Notes: generated from the sequence alone by a model not told the origin. Numbered from the stretch's first letter, positions 41,655 through 53,297 are shown. The stretch is 64,000 bases of DNA from Flavihumibacter fluvii (GCF_018595675.2 NZ_CP092333.1:4550001-4614000); one strand, 5' to 3'. Numbers and translations: made by a program.

Positions 41655-44600
41655 ATGGGTTATTCTCCCCAACATAAGGTTCGGATCGTGACGGCTGCCT
41701 CATTATTCGATGGACACGATGCAGCGATTAATATTATGCGCCGGATTTTGCAATCCAAAGGCGCAGAGATCATCCACCTGGGGCATAATCGCTCTGTCCT
41801 GGAAATTGTGGAAGCGGCCATTGAAGAAGACGCACAGGGCATAGCCATTACCAGCTACCAGGGTGGCCATGTGGAATTTTTTAAATACATGAAAGACCTG
41901 CTCGACCAGAACGGTTGCGGGCATATTAAAATATTTGGCGGTGGTGGCGGTACAATCCTGCCCACGGAAATCAGGGAACTGCACCAATATGGAATCACCC
42001 GCATTTATTCCCCGGATGATGGCCGTAGCATGGGACTGGAGGGAATGATCGAAGATGTGATCAGCAAATGTGATTTTGCCCTCAATGGCAACGGTGTATA
42101 TCCAAAGCCCATGAATCTTGGGGAAGTTAAAGATGTCCGGACCATTGCCCGTCAAATTACCAATGCTGAAAATGGTGCCCGGGAGAATTCCGATTTTGAT
42201 CCGGCAACAATTAAACGCCCGGTTTTGGGTATTACAGGTACTGGTGGTGCCGGAAAATCATCTGTGACGGATGAAATAGTACGCCGCTTCCTGAATTCTT
42301 TTACCGACAAAACCATTGCGGTTATTTCTGTTGATCCATCGAAAAAGAAAACGGGGGGGGCATTATTGGGAGACAGGATCCGTATGAACAGCATCAGTTC
42401 ACCCAGGGCGTATATGCGATCATTGGCCACACGGGATGATAATACTGCATTAAGCGCATATGTGCAGGATGCCATCGATATCTGCAATGCTGCGGGATAT
42501 GACCTCATTATCCTGGAAAGTGCGGGAGTAGGCCAGAGCGATGCTTCCATCCTCGATTTTTGTGATGTTAGCCTTTATGTAATGACACCGGAATATGGGG
42601 CTGCATCCCAGCTTGAGAAAATCAATATGCTTGATTATGCAGACCTTGTTGCTATCAATAAATTCGACAAGAACGGCGCACTGGATGCCCTGCATGATGT
42701 TCGCAAGCAATATAAACGTAACCATAATCTTTTTACGGCGAAAGACGAGGACCTCCCGATTGTTGGGACCATTGCTGCCCAATTCAATGATTCGGGTGTA
42801 AATGAATTGTTTGAAAAATTACTAACCACACTGGAATCCAAGTGCTACATAAGTTTCGGTAGCATTGAAAAACACCGGCATTTGGCAGATACTACCGCTA
42901 AATCGCAGGCCATACCTCCCAAAAGGGTTCGGTATCTCTCGGAAATTGCTGATAGCAGCAGAACATATGATAGCTGGGTAAAAGAGCAGGCAGCAATTGC
43001 TTCCAGGCTTTACCAGGTAACAGGTGTCATGGAAGAAAAGGAAACCGGCTCCATACCCCAATTAGAAACATTGCGACAAAAACTCAGGAGCAGCCTGCAT
43101 CCGGAATGTATTCGGCTGATTGAAGGGTGGGCGGGCCTGGTGGAGAAATATAACAAACCATTTTTCGAATATGAAGTCCGTGGGAAGGTCATCCGCCAAC
43201 CGCTCAGTACCCAATCCCTGAGTGGCACTGTTGTAAAAAAACTGGTGCTGCCCAAATACAAGGACTGGGGTGATATCCTGCATTGGCAGCTACAGGAAAA
43301 TGTTCCCGGCGAATTTCCCTACACCTCAGGTGTTTTTGAACTCAAGCGGCAGGGGGAAGATCCCACGCGCATGTTTGCCGGTGAAGGCGGACCGGAAAGA
43401 ACGAACAAGCGCTTCCACTATGTATCCCATGAACAGCCAGCCAAGCGGCTGTCTACGGCCTTTGATTCAGTGACGCTGTATGGAGAAGACCCGGCTATTC
43501 GCCCGGATATCTATGGGAAAATCGGCAACAGCGGGGTAAGTATCGCAACGGTCGACGATGCTAAAAAACTGTATAGTGGATTTGATCTATGTGATCCCAG
43601 GACCTCTGTAAGTATGACGATCAATGGCCCGGCGCCCATCCTGCTGGCCTTTTTTATGAATGCTGCCATCGACCAGGCTTGTGAAAAATACATCAACGAT
43701 CATCCGGACATCAACCTGCAGGATATTTTTGAAACCCGGTACAAAAATTTTGTTAAGCCGGTTTATTATAATCCTTCCTCACCCGAACGGCTACCCGAAG
43801 GCAATAATGGGCTTGGCCTTAAACTGTTGGGCTTAAGCGGTGAGGATGTATTACCCATCGATATTTATAACCAGATCAAGGCGGAAGCCCTGCAACAGGT
43901 GCGGGGAACCGTGCAGGCCGATATCCTGAAGGAAGACCAGGCCCAGAATACCTGTATTTTCTCCACGGAATTTGCCCTTAAGCTGATGGGTGATGTACAG
44001 GCCTATTTTATTTCGCAGAATGTGCGGAATTTTTATAGTGTATCCATCAGTGGCTACCATATTGCGGAAGCTGGCGCTAATCCTATAACGCAGCTCGCCT
44101 TTACCCTGGCCAACGGCTTTACTTATGTAGAGTATTACCTTAGCCGGGGAATGGACATCGATGATTTTGCGCCCAATCTTAGTTTCTTTTTCAGCAATGG
44201 CATGGACCCGGAATACAGCGTCATCGGACGTGTTGCCCGCAGGATCTGGGCCAAGGCCATGAAACTCAAATACAAGGGGAATGAACGCAGCCAGAAACTG
44301 AAATACCATATACAGACCTCAGGCAGGTCGCTGCATGCCCAGGAAATTGATTTCAATGATATCCGCACAACACTGCAGGCACTGTATGCCATATACGACA
44401 ACTGCAATTCATTGCATACAAATGCGTATGATGAAGCCATCACTACGCCAACGGAAGAAAGCGTACGGAGGGCAATGGCTATCCAGCTCATCATCTATCG
44501 GGAACTGGGCAGCGCCAGGACAGAAAATTTCATTCAGGGATCTTTCCTGGTTGAAGAAATGACCGACCTGGTGGAAGAGGCCGTACTTGCTGAATTTGAT

Positions 44601-45002
44601 CGCATCAATGAAAGAGGTGGCGTTCTTGGTGCCATGGAAAGAATGTACCAGCGTAACAAGATCCAGGAAGAAAGCCTGGTCTATGAAATGCAAAAACATA
44701 CCGGGGAACTGCCAATTGTTGGCGTTAATACTTTCCTGAATAAAAAGGGATCACCCACTATTATCCCCAATGAAGTCATCAGGAGTACCCGGGAAGAGAA
44801 AGACCAGCAAATCGCCAACCTGCAGTCGTTCTGGAAACGCAATGAAGGCAAATCAGCAATGGCCCTTAAAAGGCTCAAGGAAGTTGCGGTCACTAACGGC
44901 AACCTGTTTGAAGAATTGATGGAAACCGTAAAATACTGTTCCCTTGGCCAGATCACCCATGCTTTGTATGAAGTTGGTGGCCAGTATCGCAGGAATATGT
45001 AA
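41655..45002 (+). CDS. icmF: Fused isobutyryl-CoA mutase (IcmF), B12-dependent
   Basis: A 1115-residue single-chain mutase. The N-terminal cobalamin domain (about 10-140) has [13 protein letters not shown] with the axial His. A MeaB-type GTPase domain follows (P-loop GTGGAGKSS about 195-203; [19 protein letters not shown]). The C-terminal TIM-barrel substrate domain starts around residue 550 ([19 protein letters not shown]). This order and length are those of IcmF, not of methylmalonyl-CoA mutase, and Phe in FPYTSGVF sits where the methylmalonyl enzyme has Tyr. It interconverts isobutyryl-CoA and butyryl-CoA (or isovaleryl/pivalyl-CoA) with a built-in chaperone. A run of eight G (42353-42360) lies in the GTPase domain. 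Confidence 0.93.
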   Translation: MGYSPQHKVRIVTAASLFDGHDAAINIMRRILQSKGAEIIHLGHNRSVLEIVEAAIEEDAQGIAITSYQGGHVEFFKYMKDLLDQNGCGHIKIFGGGGGTILPTEIRELHQYGITRIYSPDDGRSMGLEGMIEDVISKCDFALNGNGVYPKPMNLGEVKDVRTIARQITNAENGARENSDFDPATIKRPVLGITGTGGAGKSSVTDEIVRRFLNSFTDKTIAVISVDPSKKKTGGALLGDRIRMNSISSPRAYMRSLATRDDNTALSAYVQDAIDICNAAGYDLIILESAGVGQSDASILDFCDVSLYVMTPEYGAASQLEKINMLDYADLVAINKFDKNGALDALHDVRKQYKRNHNLFTAKDEDLPIVGTIAAQFNDSGVNELFEKLLTTLESKCYISFGSIEKHRHLADTTAKSQAIPPKRVRYLSEIADSSRTYDSWVKEQAAIASRLYQVTGVMEEKETGSIPQLETLRQKLRSSLHPECIRLIEGWAGLVEKYNKPFFEYEVRGKVIRQPLSTQSLSGTVVKKLVLPKYKDWGDILHWQLQENVPGEFPYTSGVFELKRQGEDPTRMFAGEGGPERTNKRFHYVSHEQPAKRLSTAFDSVTLYGEDPAIRPDIYGKIGNSGVSIATVDDAKKLYSGFDLCDPRTSVSMTINGPAPILLAFFMNAAIDQACEKYINDHPDINLQDIFETRYKNFVKPVYYNPSSPERLPEGNNGLGLKLLGLSGEDVLPIDIYNQIKAEALQQVRGTVQADILKEDQAQNTCIFSTEFALKLMGDVQAYFISQNVRNFYSVSISGYHIAEAGANPITQLAFTLANGFTYVEYYLSRGMDIDDFAPNLSFFFSNGMDPEYSVIGRVARRIWAKAMKLKYKGNERSQKLKYHIQTSGRSLHAQEIDFNDIRTTLQALYAIYDNCNSLHTNAYDEAITTPTEESVRRAMAIQLIIYRELGSARTENFIQGSFLVEEMTDLVEEAVLAEFDRINERGGVLGAMERMYQRNKIQEESLVYEMQKHTGELPIVGVNTFLNKKGSPTIIPNEVIRSTREEKDQQIANLQSFWKRNEGKSAMALKRLKEVAVTNGNLFEELMETVKYCSLGQITHALYEVGGQYRRNM

Positions 45003-45033
45003 ATTGAACGCTACCCGAAGCAAAAATAAATTC

Positions 45034-48000
45034 ATGAAGAAAATAGTTCTCCTGCTGCTCCTGCCCGTTTGCAGCATTTATGCCCAACCAAAGAAAAAAA
45101 CTGTCTCCAAAACCGCTGCAAGCACTGCTGTTCAATTGCAATCCCCGGATGAAGCGCTTCGGACGGTAAAATTCCGGAATATCGGCCCTTTCCGCGGCGG
45201 CAGGTCAGTTACTGCGACGGGCGTATCCGGAAATGACAAGGTTTATTATATGGGTACCACCGGCGGCGGTGTTTGGAAAACGGCTGATGCAGGATTATCA
45301 TGGACCAATATCTCTGACGGATATTTTAATACGGGTTCAGTGGGCGCGGTTGCTGTAGCAGAGTCTGATCCGAATGTTATCTATGTTGGAATGGGTGAAC
45401 ATGCCCCGCGTGGGGTAATGACCTCCTATGGTGACGGAGTTTATAAAAGTACTGATGCAGGAAAGACCTGGAAACATATCGGGCTCAGTACAAGCAGGCA
45501 GATCGCAACCATCCGGATTCATCCTTCCAATCCGGATATATTGTATGTGGCTGTGCAAGGTGCTTTAAATGGCCCTTCTGAAGATCGGGGTATCTATCAG
45601 TCTGTTGATGGTGGAACCACCTGGAAAAAAATATTGTATGTTAATGAAAGTACAGGATGTTCAGACCTCAGCATGGATCCTAACAATCCGCGGATCTTAT
45701 ATGCAGCCATGTGGGAACACCACCGCCTTCCATGGGAAGTGAAGAGTGGCGGCCCGGGGAGCGGACTGTACAAATCTACGGATGCAGGGTTAACCTGGAA
45801 TAAAATAGAAAATGGCCTGCCAAAAGAAAAGGGCAAAATGGCGGTTACAGTGGCCCGTAGTAACCCGGATAAGGTGTATGCCCTGGTAGAAAGTGATACA
45901 GAAAAAGAACTGGGTGGATTGTTTGTAAGCAATGATGCGGGTGCTTCGTTTAACCGTGTCAGTAAGGATCACCGCCTTACTACAAGGGCCTGGTATTATG
46001 TTGAAGTGTTTACGGATCCCCAGAATGAAAATATTGTGCATTCCCTGGGTGCTGAATGGCTGAAGAGTATTGATGGCGGCCAGACCTGGAAGACCATGCA
46101 AAGCCCCCACGGGGATTTTCACCAGTTGTGGTTCAATCCGGCTAATCCCCAGAACCTCATCCTGGCAGATGACGGTGGGGCTTATGTCAGCTTTAATGGT
46201 GGCAACTCCTGGAGCCCGCAGAATAATCAGCCCACTGCTCAATTATATCGTATCAATGCCGATAATCTTTTCCCTTACCATTTGTATGCAGGGCAACAGG
46301 ATAATACATCTGTTGTCATTGAAAGCCGCAACACCTGGGGTAGTTCCATCGGGGAAAGAAACTGGTTTTATTCAGCCGGTGGTGAAAGCGCTTTCCTGGC
46401 ATTCGATCCCGATCACCCGAAATACGTAATGGGTGGCAGTTACCAGGGTACTATTGAATTGCTTGACCAGGAGATCAGGGAGGGTAAAGGTGTGATGGTA
46501 GTGCCCTTGCAGTACCAGAGTATTATGCCGAAAGAAATGCGCTACCGCTTTAACTGGAACGCACCCATCATCTGGTCAAAACATGAACCGGGTACTTTTT
46601 ATCACGCCGGTAACCGATTGTTTAAAACTTCCAACCTGGGTAAATCCTGGACCGTAGCTTCCCCGGACCTTACCCGCCACGATACCTCCAAAATGGGCCG
46701 TAGCGGCATTCCTTATACCAATGAGGGGGCCGGCGGTGAAAATTACGGCACGATCAGTTATGTTATAGAGGCGCCTGATGAAAAGGGGGTGATCTGGACC
46801 GGTAGTGATGACGGACTGGTGCATGTTACCCGCGATAATGGCGCTACCTGGTTGAATGTTACACCTGCCGGGCTGCCTGAATGCCTCGTGAATAGCATCG
46901 AAGTATCACCGCACGAAAAAGGCACGGTGTATATTGCCTGTACAAGATATAAAATGAATGACCTGGCTCCTATGTTGTACCGGTCAAGGGATTATGGAAA
47001 AAGCTGGACGCGCATCAATGATGGAATCCCGGTTGGCGCCTATACCCGGGTTATCAGGGAGGATAATAAAATGAAAGGACTGCTGTTTGCAGGAACAGAA
47101 ACCGGACTGTATATTTCATGGGATAACGGTAATGCCTGGACTAAAACGCAATTGGGTTTGCCTGTTACGCCAATTACTGATTTAAAGATTCACCAGAATA
47201 ACCTTGTAGCTGCAACCATGGGCCGTGCATTCTGGATCCTGGATGACCTGTATATGGTGCGGAATTATGGTAAACTTAAATCGGTGGACACCTTTCAATT
47301 GTTTGGCCCGGATTCGGTTTATCGCTTAGGAGGCGGAAGCTCCCTGGATGCTCCAGGTAGTACAGATGATCCAAAGCCGGCCACACCAGGCTTCGAGGGT
47401 ACCAATGCTCCTGTTGGAGCAGTACTCTATTATGCAATACCTGCTGGTTCTGATAGTGTTAAAGTATCACTCACCATAAAAAATGCTAAAGGCGAAGTGG
47501 TTCGGCGTTATTATGATTCTGCTGACCAGAAATTTGTTGAATTTCCCGGTGGACCGGCTGCAGCGCCGGTATTGCCAAAGAAACCCGGATTAAACCGGTT
47601 TGTCTGGGACCAGCGATATTCCGTTTTGCCTGGTGTTCCCACGGCTTATATGGAAGGCAGCTGGCTTGGTCATCGTGCACCTCCAGGTAATTATATGGCA
47701 GAAATGACTTTTAATAAAACAACTGTCCAACATAGTTTTATTATACGTCCCGACCCGCGTATTTCAGCATCATCTGCTGATTACGATGAACAGCATCTCT
47801 GGTTGACAAAAGTGGAAGATGGACTGAGGGATCTTCACGGATCTGTGTTGCAATTAAGGGTGGCAAAGAAACAGGTGGCAGACCTGCTTGATCTCATTGG
47901 CGATAAGCCGGCTTATGCTGCTGTTAAAAAGTCGGCCACCTCATTGCAGGAAAGGATGAATAAATGGGAGGAGGCGTTGGTACAAAACCGCTCAAAGAGC

Positions 48001-48240
48001 TACGATGATATCATTAATTTTGTAAACAAACTGGGTGCGGATTATTTTTTCCTGAAAGGAGAGATGGATAGTAATATGCCATTTGTAACAGATGGCCAAA
48101 AGGAACAATTCCAAACCCTGAACGCAACATGGATGCCATTGAAATCGGAATTCAATAGTATGGTCAATACGGCAATTCCGGAATTGAACGCTTTGTGCCG
48201 TTCACTTGGTATTGAAAGGGTGATGATGCCAGTTGAATAA
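45034..48240 (+). CDS. Secreted VPS10/sortilin-like BNR-repeat (beta-propeller) protein
   Basis: The ATG at 45034 starts a signal peptide ([18 protein letters not shown]); the frame is open 30 codons upstream inside icmF, which I reject. The 1068-residue product has many Asp-box/BNR repeats ([45 protein letters not shown]), forming one or two beta-propellers. It is similar to the large family of Bacteroidota proteins annotated as glycosyl hydrolase or sortilin-like. A C-terminal helical part (about 930-1068) follows. The enzymatic role is unproven. A small protein gene follows after 11 bases. Confidence 0.85.
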   Translation: MKKIVLLLLLPVCSIYAQPKKKTVSKTAASTAVQLQSPDEALRTVKFRNIGPFRGGRSVTATGVSGNDKVYYMGTTGGGVWKTADAGLSWTNISDGYFNTGSVGAVAVAESDPNVIYVGMGEHAPRGVMTSYGDGVYKSTDAGKTWKHIGLSTSRQIATIRIHPSNPDILYVAVQGALNGPSEDRGIYQSVDGGTTWKKILYVNESTGCSDLSMDPNNPRILYAAMWEHHRLPWEVKSGGPGSGLYKSTDAGLTWNKIENGLPKEKGKMAVTVARSNPDKVYALVESDTEKELGGLFVSNDAGASFNRVSKDHRLTTRAWYYVEVFTDPQNENIVHSLGAEWLKSIDGGQTWKTMQSPHGDFHQLWFNPANPQNLILADDGGAYVSFNGGNSWSPQNNQPTAQLYRINADNLFPYHLYAGQQDNTSVVIESRNTWGSSIGERNWFYSAGGESAFLAFDPDHPKYVMGGSYQGTIELLDQEIREGKGVMVVPLQYQSIMPKEMRYRFNWNAPIIWSKHEPGTFYHAGNRLFKTSNLGKSWTVASPDLTRHDTSKMGRSGIPYTNEGAGGENYGTISYVIEAPDEKGVIWTGSDDGLVHVTRDNGATWLNVTPAGLPECLVNSIEVSPHEKGTVYIACTRYKMNDLAPMLYRSRDYGKSWTRINDGIPVGAYTRVIREDNKMKGLLFAGTETGLYISWDNGNAWTKTQLGLPVTPITDLKIHQNNLVAATMGRAFWILDDLYMVRNYGKLKSVDTFQLFGPDSVYRLGGGSSLDAPGSTDDPKPATPGFEGTNAPVGAVLYYAIPAGSDSVKVSLTIKNAKGEVVRRYYDSADQKFVEFPGGPAAAPVLPKKPGLNRFVWDQRYSVLPGVPTAYMEGSWLGHRAPPGNYMAEMTFNKTTVQHSFIIRPDPRISASSADYDEQHLWLTKVEDGLRDLHGSVLQLRVAKKQVADLLDLIGDKPAYAAVKKSATSLQERMNKWEEALVQNRSKSYDDIINFVNKLGADYFFLKGEMDSNMPFVTDGQKEQFQTLNATWMPLKSEFNSMVNTAIPELNALCRSLGIERVMMPVE

Positions 48241-48251
48241 TTTATTACCCA

Positions 48252-48680
48252 ATGGAAAAGAAGAAACCGGATATTGATATCGTGAACGAAATATTGGAGG
48301 AGTGCATCATGGCATACCCGGTTTCTTCTTTTATCATCAGTTTATACAAGCAATACCTTCAAAGGGGCAGCCTCAGCAAAAAGCAACTCCAGGGCCTCTA
48401 TGCAAAAGCCTCGAAAATCGAGTTGCTTTCCCCTGGGAAACTGGCTACACTGGAAGCCCTTATCCACCGGATGCCTACCCGGCAGAAATCCACAGCACCA
48501 GCTATTAAGCCTGTATTTGAAAGGGATGAACAGCAAGGCCGGATGCTTGATGCTATCCTGGGAAAATATCCCAACCACAAAATGGCCTTGTTCCTGAAAG
48601 CGAAGTATGATAATGATGAAACATTATCTTCAACCGAACTTGCAGACCTGAAGCGTTTTACCAAAAGCCTTGGTGTGTGA
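48252..48680 (+). CDS. Small helical protein of unknown function
   Basis: A 142-residue, mostly helical protein without signal peptide. Its two halves look alike in pattern (DIVNEILEECIMAYPVSSF, then RMLDAILGKYPNHKMALFL), suggesting a pair of similar helical hairpins. No motif is recognised. It is cotranscribed with the BNR-repeat protein (11-base gap) and its stop is two bases from the converging DUF1611 gene. Confidence 0.7.
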   Translation: MEKKKPDIDIVNEILEECIMAYPVSSFIISLYKQYLQRGSLSKKQLQGLYAKASKIELLSPGKLATLEALIHRMPTRQKSTAPAIKPVFERDEQQGRMLDAILGKYPNHKMALFLKAKYDNDETLSSTELADLKRFTKSLGV

Positions 48681-48682
48681 TT

Positions 48683-49744
48683 TTACACCGGTTTACTGAG
48701 TAGTCCTTTTAGCACAGGCAATATTTTTTCCACACCTTTTTGAAGCGGCAATAAAACCGGGATGGCTAATTCTTTTTCCAGCTGTTCTGCAAAGGCATTG
48801 GCTTCTTCCTCTGTGCAATCCTCGGTATTCAGTGCCACTGCAATTACCCTGGATCCGTACATCCCGATCAGGCTGATCTCTGATTGCACAGATGGGATTT
48901 CACCCCATGCCGGATCGTGTTCGAAATATTTTCGCTTCGGCGCATATACCAGCACGGTATACCTGGCATTACCGGAAACCAGGAATTCTGAACCACAGGG
49001 TCCGCTTGGGTTTCGCAGGGCAGATTGTCCTTCGAGCAAGATAATTTCAGCACCCGTTTCTTTCCAGCAGGAAACAATGGCATGTTCAATTTCCCCTGAT
49101 ATAAAGTCATTCAGTGTTGAATCAAAAACAAAACCATATTGGCCACCCTGCAACCAGCCGGTTTGCCCGGTATAGATCATGGCTGCGCGTATGCCCCCTG
49201 TTTCGCAGGCCTGCCGGATCAGCCGGGCAGTGGTTCTTTTGCCCATCGCGCAATCCATGCCTAAAACTGCAATCACCGGTGAGGTGACTGAAAAAATCTC
49301 CCCGGTCCAGAAATGCAGGTCCGCCCTTTTCTTTGGTCGCCTGATATCTATTAGCTCCACCCCATATTCAGTGGCCAGTTGAACGATCGCAGGTTTGTCG
49401 CCCAGGAATTCGTGCAACCCGTTTACGATGGATATTTTATGGCGGATAGCTGTTTCAATGAGGCTTAAAAAATCGGGGGGCAATACACCTCCTACTGTAG
49501 CTACGCCAATAATGCAATAGCTGATATCCCGAACAGCCAAAAGCGCCGCTTCAATGCTTGCGAACACCGGTATATTGCGGTTTTTCCCATCTAAAACGAC
49601 CCCGGCATCCTGTCCGGCATAACGGTGATCAATAACTGCTAACACCGTAAATCTTTCTGTTCCGCGAATCAATCCGTGGGCAGTTTTTGCATCGGGAAGG
49701 TTCAGCATACCATTGGTCAATACAATTGCGCCTGGTTTTTCCAT
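48683..49744 (-). CDS. DUF1611 protein, D-glutamate N-acetyltransferase-like (DgcN family)
   Basis: The 353-residue product has the DUF1611 two-domain layout: an N-terminal Rossmann-like domain (ERFTVLAVIDHRYAGQDAGV) and a C-terminal P-loop domain with VLGMDCAMGKRTTARLI (about residue 158), IYTGQTGWLQGG and ILLEGQSALRNP. Some family members (DgcN) N-acetylate D-glutamate, and the family is often found beside dipeptide epimerase genes. Here the partner is instead the serine hydrolase/D-aminoacylase gene, 4 bases upstream on the same strand. That supports a role in D-amino-acid metabolism. The substrate is inference. Confidence 0.82.
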   Translation of the reverse strand: MEKPGAIVLTNGMLNLPDAKTAHGLIRGTERFTVLAVIDHRYAGQDAGVVLDGKNRNIPVFASIEAALLAVRDISYCIIGVATVGGVLPPDFLSLIETAIRHKISIVNGLHEFLGDKPAIVQLATEYGVELIDIRRPKKRADLHFWTGEIFSVTSPVIAVLGMDCAMGKRTTARLIRQACETGGIRAAMIYTGQTGWLQGGQYGFVFDSTLNDFISGEIEHAIVSCWKETGAEIILLEGQSALRNPSGPCGSEFLVSGNARYTVLVYAPKRKYFEHDPAWGEIPSVQSEISLIGMYGSRVIAVALNTEDCTEEEANAFAEQLEKELAIPVLLPLQKGVEKILPVLKGLLSKPV

Positions 49745-49748
49745 CTCG

Positions 49749-52274
49749 TTATTTTTTTAAAAATTGTCCGGGATAAGGTTCTGTGGCATTTGGCCGGGGA
49801 TACACCGTTTTTCCATTGACCCAAACAGTCAGAATGCCTTCTGAAAGGGCTTTCGGGTCCTGGATGGTGGCTTTATCAATAACCGTATTCTTATCAAAGA
49901 GCACCAGGTCGGCATAGTAGCCTGCTGCGATCACGCCCCTGTTTTTTATCCCTATGTGTTCAGCAGCCAGTGCGGTCATTTTGTATATGGCATTTTCGAG
50001 CGACATGATTTTTTTCTCCCTTACATAATGCCCCAGCACCCTGGTGAAAGACCCATGGCCCCTCGGATGTCCACCGCCCGATCCATCTGAACATATATTG
50101 GAATTGGGCCAGGCCAGCAAACTGATCACGTCTTCATCGGTCATCGATTTGCCCATAATGGTTTCAACATCATCCACCTCAGGATGTGTTTTCCCGTATT
50201 CATCAGCAATCGCGATAAGCCAGACCAATGTTTTTGCTGCTGATTCCTGGCGCATACCTGCAACCTCAGTAATTGTTCTGCCCTGGAAATCCGGGACCGG
50301 TGCATAAGTGACCAGCACGGAAGCTGATGGGTCAAATGTATGTTCCAGTGCATATTCTGCACTGGTTAGGTTCGTATAATCAGTTTTAGGGAATAATACT
50401 TTCAATGTGCTGCTCCAGAAATCGTAAGGATAAACATCTGCAGTAATATCCACACCAGCTAACCTTGCCCTTTGCAGTTTGGCCAGGAGCTCACTGGCGG
50501 TTTTCCAATCATCTTTCAGGCCGATTTTGAAATGGGAAATCTGGACGGGTATTTTTGCTTCACGGCCAATTGAAATGATTTCGTCGATGGCGGCTTCCAG
50601 GCCAATGTCTTCGCTGCGCATATGGCTGATATACCTGCCTTTCGCTGCTGCAGCCACTTTGGCGAGTTCCACTACCTCATGGAAATTGGAGAAATAGGCA
50701 CCTGCATATTCCAGCCCGGTCGATAATCCCAGCGAACCTTTTTTCATTTCATCGGCCAGGATAGCTTTCATTTTTTCAAGTTCAGCCTCAGTTGCCGGCC
50801 GGTTGAGCTGACCTTCTCCCATCACCCTTTCCCTTAGTTCAGTATGCCCGGTATAGGTGGCGATATTGGTGGCGACGGGTTGCGCTTTCATGTCAGCAAT
50901 AATACTATCCACATAACTTCCATAACCATCCTGGCCACTCACGATGGTGGTAATGCCCTGGCTCAGGGTGGCTATTGCTGCCGGTTGATTACGGAGCGAA
51001 CCCCGGTGATGGCTATGCGTATCTATGAAACCAGGGGCAAGTACTTTTCCCCCGCCATCAATAACATTTTCCCCCGGAAACGATTCAAGGTCGCCAACCG
51101 CCAATATTTTATCCCCTTCCAGTCGCACCGCTGCATTCCTTGCCGGGGTTCCTGTTCCGTCAATCAGGGAAACATGTTGAATTAATGTTGTTGCCGGAAC
51201 GGGATTGTCCTGCCCGTTAAACAATGACCGGGCATAGTTCAAACCCTTTGAATTGGAAGAACTACTCAGCACAATTAATGTGCGGTTGTTTTTCACATCC
51301 CTGCAAATCAGGTTCAGGAATCCACCCCATCCGCCCGTATGGTGGAACTGCTCATTTTCTTTATCAATAGCCCAGCCAAACCCATAGGGATAAGTGCTGT
51401 CGTTTTTCAATTTAACCGGCTTGAATGCCTCTTGTATGGTGGCTGGTTTAATGAGCTTTGATTTGTATAACTGTTGTTCCCATTTCAACAGGTCCTCTAC
51501 AGATGAATAGAGGTTGCCATCACCTGCAACACCATCCAGGTAACCTAAATCGTCCACCATTTTACGACCATTGAGATTCCTGAATCCAACCACATGGTTT
51601 TTAGGTATGGCCGGCATGGTTACCGTATAGAGGTAGGTGTCTTTTAATTTTAATGGTTGAATGATTTCCTTATTCAGGAATTCTGCCAATGGTTTTTTGC
51701 TGACGCGTTCGATTATTGATGCCAGGAAAAGGTAATTGGTATTACAATATTCCCATTTTGTGCCTGTTTCGAAATCCAGCATAGGTTTGATGCTGGCATA
51801 CAGTGCCAGGGTTTTGTTATTGGTAAGGGTATCTGTCATCCTCCTGATCTGCTGGAAGGGTTCAAAGTATTCAGTAATTCCGGAAGTATGCGTCATCAGG
51901 TGACGGATAGTAATAGTAGCATAAGGCAATTCCGGCAGGTATTGCTGGATGGGGTCATCAAACTGTAATAACCCGCGATCCGATAAAATCATGATGCCTG
52001 CGCAAATAAATTGTTTGGTAACAGAGGCCAGGTTGAAGGATGATGATGTTGTCAACGGTTCCCCGGTCCGGAAATCTGCAACACCAAAGGCTTTCTTATA
52101 AACCACCTTTCCTTTTTCTGCATAGAGTACCGTCCCATTAAAACGGCCGGTATTGTACAGGTAGGTGAGTGTGCTGTCTAATTTGCCTGCCTGGAAGGAT
52201 GAAAAGGTTGCAGGTTGTGCAAGAGCAAATATAGTGATGGCATGGGCGACAAGTAAAAGGAGGTATTTTCTCAT
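49749..52274 (-). CDS. Fusion of class C-like serine hydrolase and N-acyl-D-amino-acid deacylase, exported
   Basis: The ATG at 52274 starts a signal peptide (MRKYLLLLVAHAITIFALAQ). Residues about 25-350 form a beta-lactamase/D-aminopeptidase-like serine hydrolase with SVTK (Ser84, Lys87), YCNTNY and HTGGWGGF. Residues about 355-840 form a metal-dependent D-aminoacylase: DTHSHH, ISHMRSED, VQISHFK and CSDGSGGGHPRGHGSF. The position of the bridging Cys in the Alcaligenes enzyme reads GQDG (Asp). Together the domains could cut D-containing peptides and deacylate N-acyl-D-amino acids in the periplasm. The two domains normally occur as separate proteins. DUF1611 follows after 4 bases. Confidence 0.87.
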   Translation of the reverse strand: MRKYLLLLVAHAITIFALAQPATFSSFQAGKLDSTLTYLYNTGRFNGTVLYAEKGKVVYKKAFGVADFRTGEPLTTSSSFNLASVTKQFICAGIMILSDRGLLQFDDPIQQYLPELPYATITIRHLMTHTSGITEYFEPFQQIRRMTDTLTNNKTLALYASIKPMLDFETGTKWEYCNTNYLFLASIIERVSKKPLAEFLNKEIIQPLKLKDTYLYTVTMPAIPKNHVVGFRNLNGRKMVDDLGYLDGVAGDGNLYSSVEDLLKWEQQLYKSKLIKPATIQEAFKPVKLKNDSTYPYGFGWAIDKENEQFHHTGGWGGFLNLICRDVKNNRTLIVLSSSSNSKGLNYARSLFNGQDNPVPATTLIQHVSLIDGTGTPARNAAVRLEGDKILAVGDLESFPGENVIDGGGKVLAPGFIDTHSHHRGSLRNQPAAIATLSQGITTIVSGQDGYGSYVDSIIADMKAQPVATNIATYTGHTELRERVMGEGQLNRPATEAELEKMKAILADEMKKGSLGLSTGLEYAGAYFSNFHEVVELAKVAAAAKGRYISHMRSEDIGLEAAIDEIISIGREAKIPVQISHFKIGLKDDWKTASELLAKLQRARLAGVDITADVYPYDFWSSTLKVLFPKTDYTNLTSAEYALEHTFDPSASVLVTYAPVPDFQGRTITEVAGMRQESAAKTLVWLIAIADEYGKTHPEVDDVETIMGKSMTDEDVISLLAWPNSNICSDGSGGGHPRGHGSFTRVLGHYVREKKIMSLENAIYKMTALAAEHIGIKNRGVIAAGYYADLVLFDKNTVIDKATIQDPKALSEGILTVWVNGKTVYPRPNATEPYPGQFLKK

Positions 52275-52299
52275 AACCAACAAATGGAATGGAAATATA

Positions 52300-53226
52300 T
52301 TACTTATTCAGACATGCCTGGTATACGCCGGGGGTAATGCCTTCGGATTTTTTGAAGAGGCGTACAAAATAATTTACGTCACTGAAGCCGCATTGCAAAC
52401 TGACGGAAGTGATCGTGTTGTGTTCATCGGATAATAACTGTTTGGCCAATTTAATCCTTTCGCGGTTGATGAATTCAAGCGGACTTACCCCAAACTGTTC
52501 CCTGAACCATTTGAAGAAAATATTCCGGCTGAGGTAGGCTTTCCTGCAAAGCGTATCCATGGAAATATGGTTGGTAAGGTTCTCGTTGATATAATGCAAA
52601 ACGTAATGCAACCTGGTCTGGTTATGCTGTTGCGAACTTTCCATCTGCACCTGCATCAGGTGTTGGCTCTGCACCAGCCTGATCAGGAGTTCCTTCATAT
52701 TCAGGTCCGCATAAATATTTTTGGCCTTGTCGCCGCTGCTGCAGATCCTGATCAGTTTATTAATGGTATCCGTCACTTCATTATCGTTCTCGAAATGGTA
52801 CTGGTTGAATTGTAATTTCCAGGTATGGAATTCATCGGGATCATTATTATAAAAGCTGTCCAGGTAATGCAGGGTATTGTTCACATATTTGGCATCAACG
52901 GCCAATGCAATGCATTGCGTAGGGTTTTCAGTATGCGCTTCCGGGAAATCGATCACCATGGTTTCATCTGCCGGTACAATGACCGTTTCTCCTGGCAGGT
53001 AATCGAAGGCTGGTTCATTCAGGAGGTGCATGATTTTTTTTCCACGCACCATGCTGGTGATCACGAAGTCAGGAAAAGTCAGCGGAATCCGGAAGGCCTG
53101 CTGGTAACTTTCAAAAACATTTAATTCGCAATTGCTGAGGTTGAATACACGCCGGTTTTCCACCATTGTCTGCAAGTACTTGGGGTGGGTAAGATCAATT
53201 TTATGGAGATGTTTTCCAGCCGGCAT
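52300..53226 (-). CDS. AraC-family transcriptional regulator
   Basis: The ATG at 53226 is preferred to a TTG at 53298. The 308-residue product has an N-terminal cupin-like sensing domain (about residues 5-170; LPGETVIVPADETMVIDF) and a C-terminal double helix-turn-helix (about 205-305; MDTLCRKAYLSRNIFFKWFR, then VSLQCGFSDVNYFVRLFKKS). It is divergent from aldB and DUF779, a common arrangement in which the AraC protein activates the aldehyde dehydrogenase. The next genes downstream on its own strand are not coupled to it by spacing it shares with aldB. Confidence 0.9.
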   Translation of the reverse strand: MPAGKHLHKIDLTHPKYLQTMVENRRVFNLSNCELNVFESYQQAFRIPLTFPDFVITSMVRGKKIMHLLNEPAFDYLPGETVIVPADETMVIDFPEAHTENPTQCIALAVDAKYVNNTLHYLDSFYNNDPDEFHTWKLQFNQYHFENDNEVTDTINKLIRICSSGDKAKNIYADLNMKELLIRLVQSQHLMQVQMESSQQHNQTRLHYVLHYINENLTNHISMDTLCRKAYLSRNIFFKWFREQFGVSPLEFINRERIKLAKQLLSDEHNTITSVSLQCGFSDVNYFVRLFKKSEGITPGVYQACLNK

Positions 53227-53297
53227 GGCAAGCGTATTCAGTTGTAATCCATTCCAATTTAATCCAATTTGGAAGCCGGTCAAAAACAGAAGGTACA

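Noticed and set aside
44944-45033. Upstream extension of the BNR-repeat protein into icmF
   Set aside because: The signal peptide begins at 45034, and the upstream codons belong to the icmF end in another frame.
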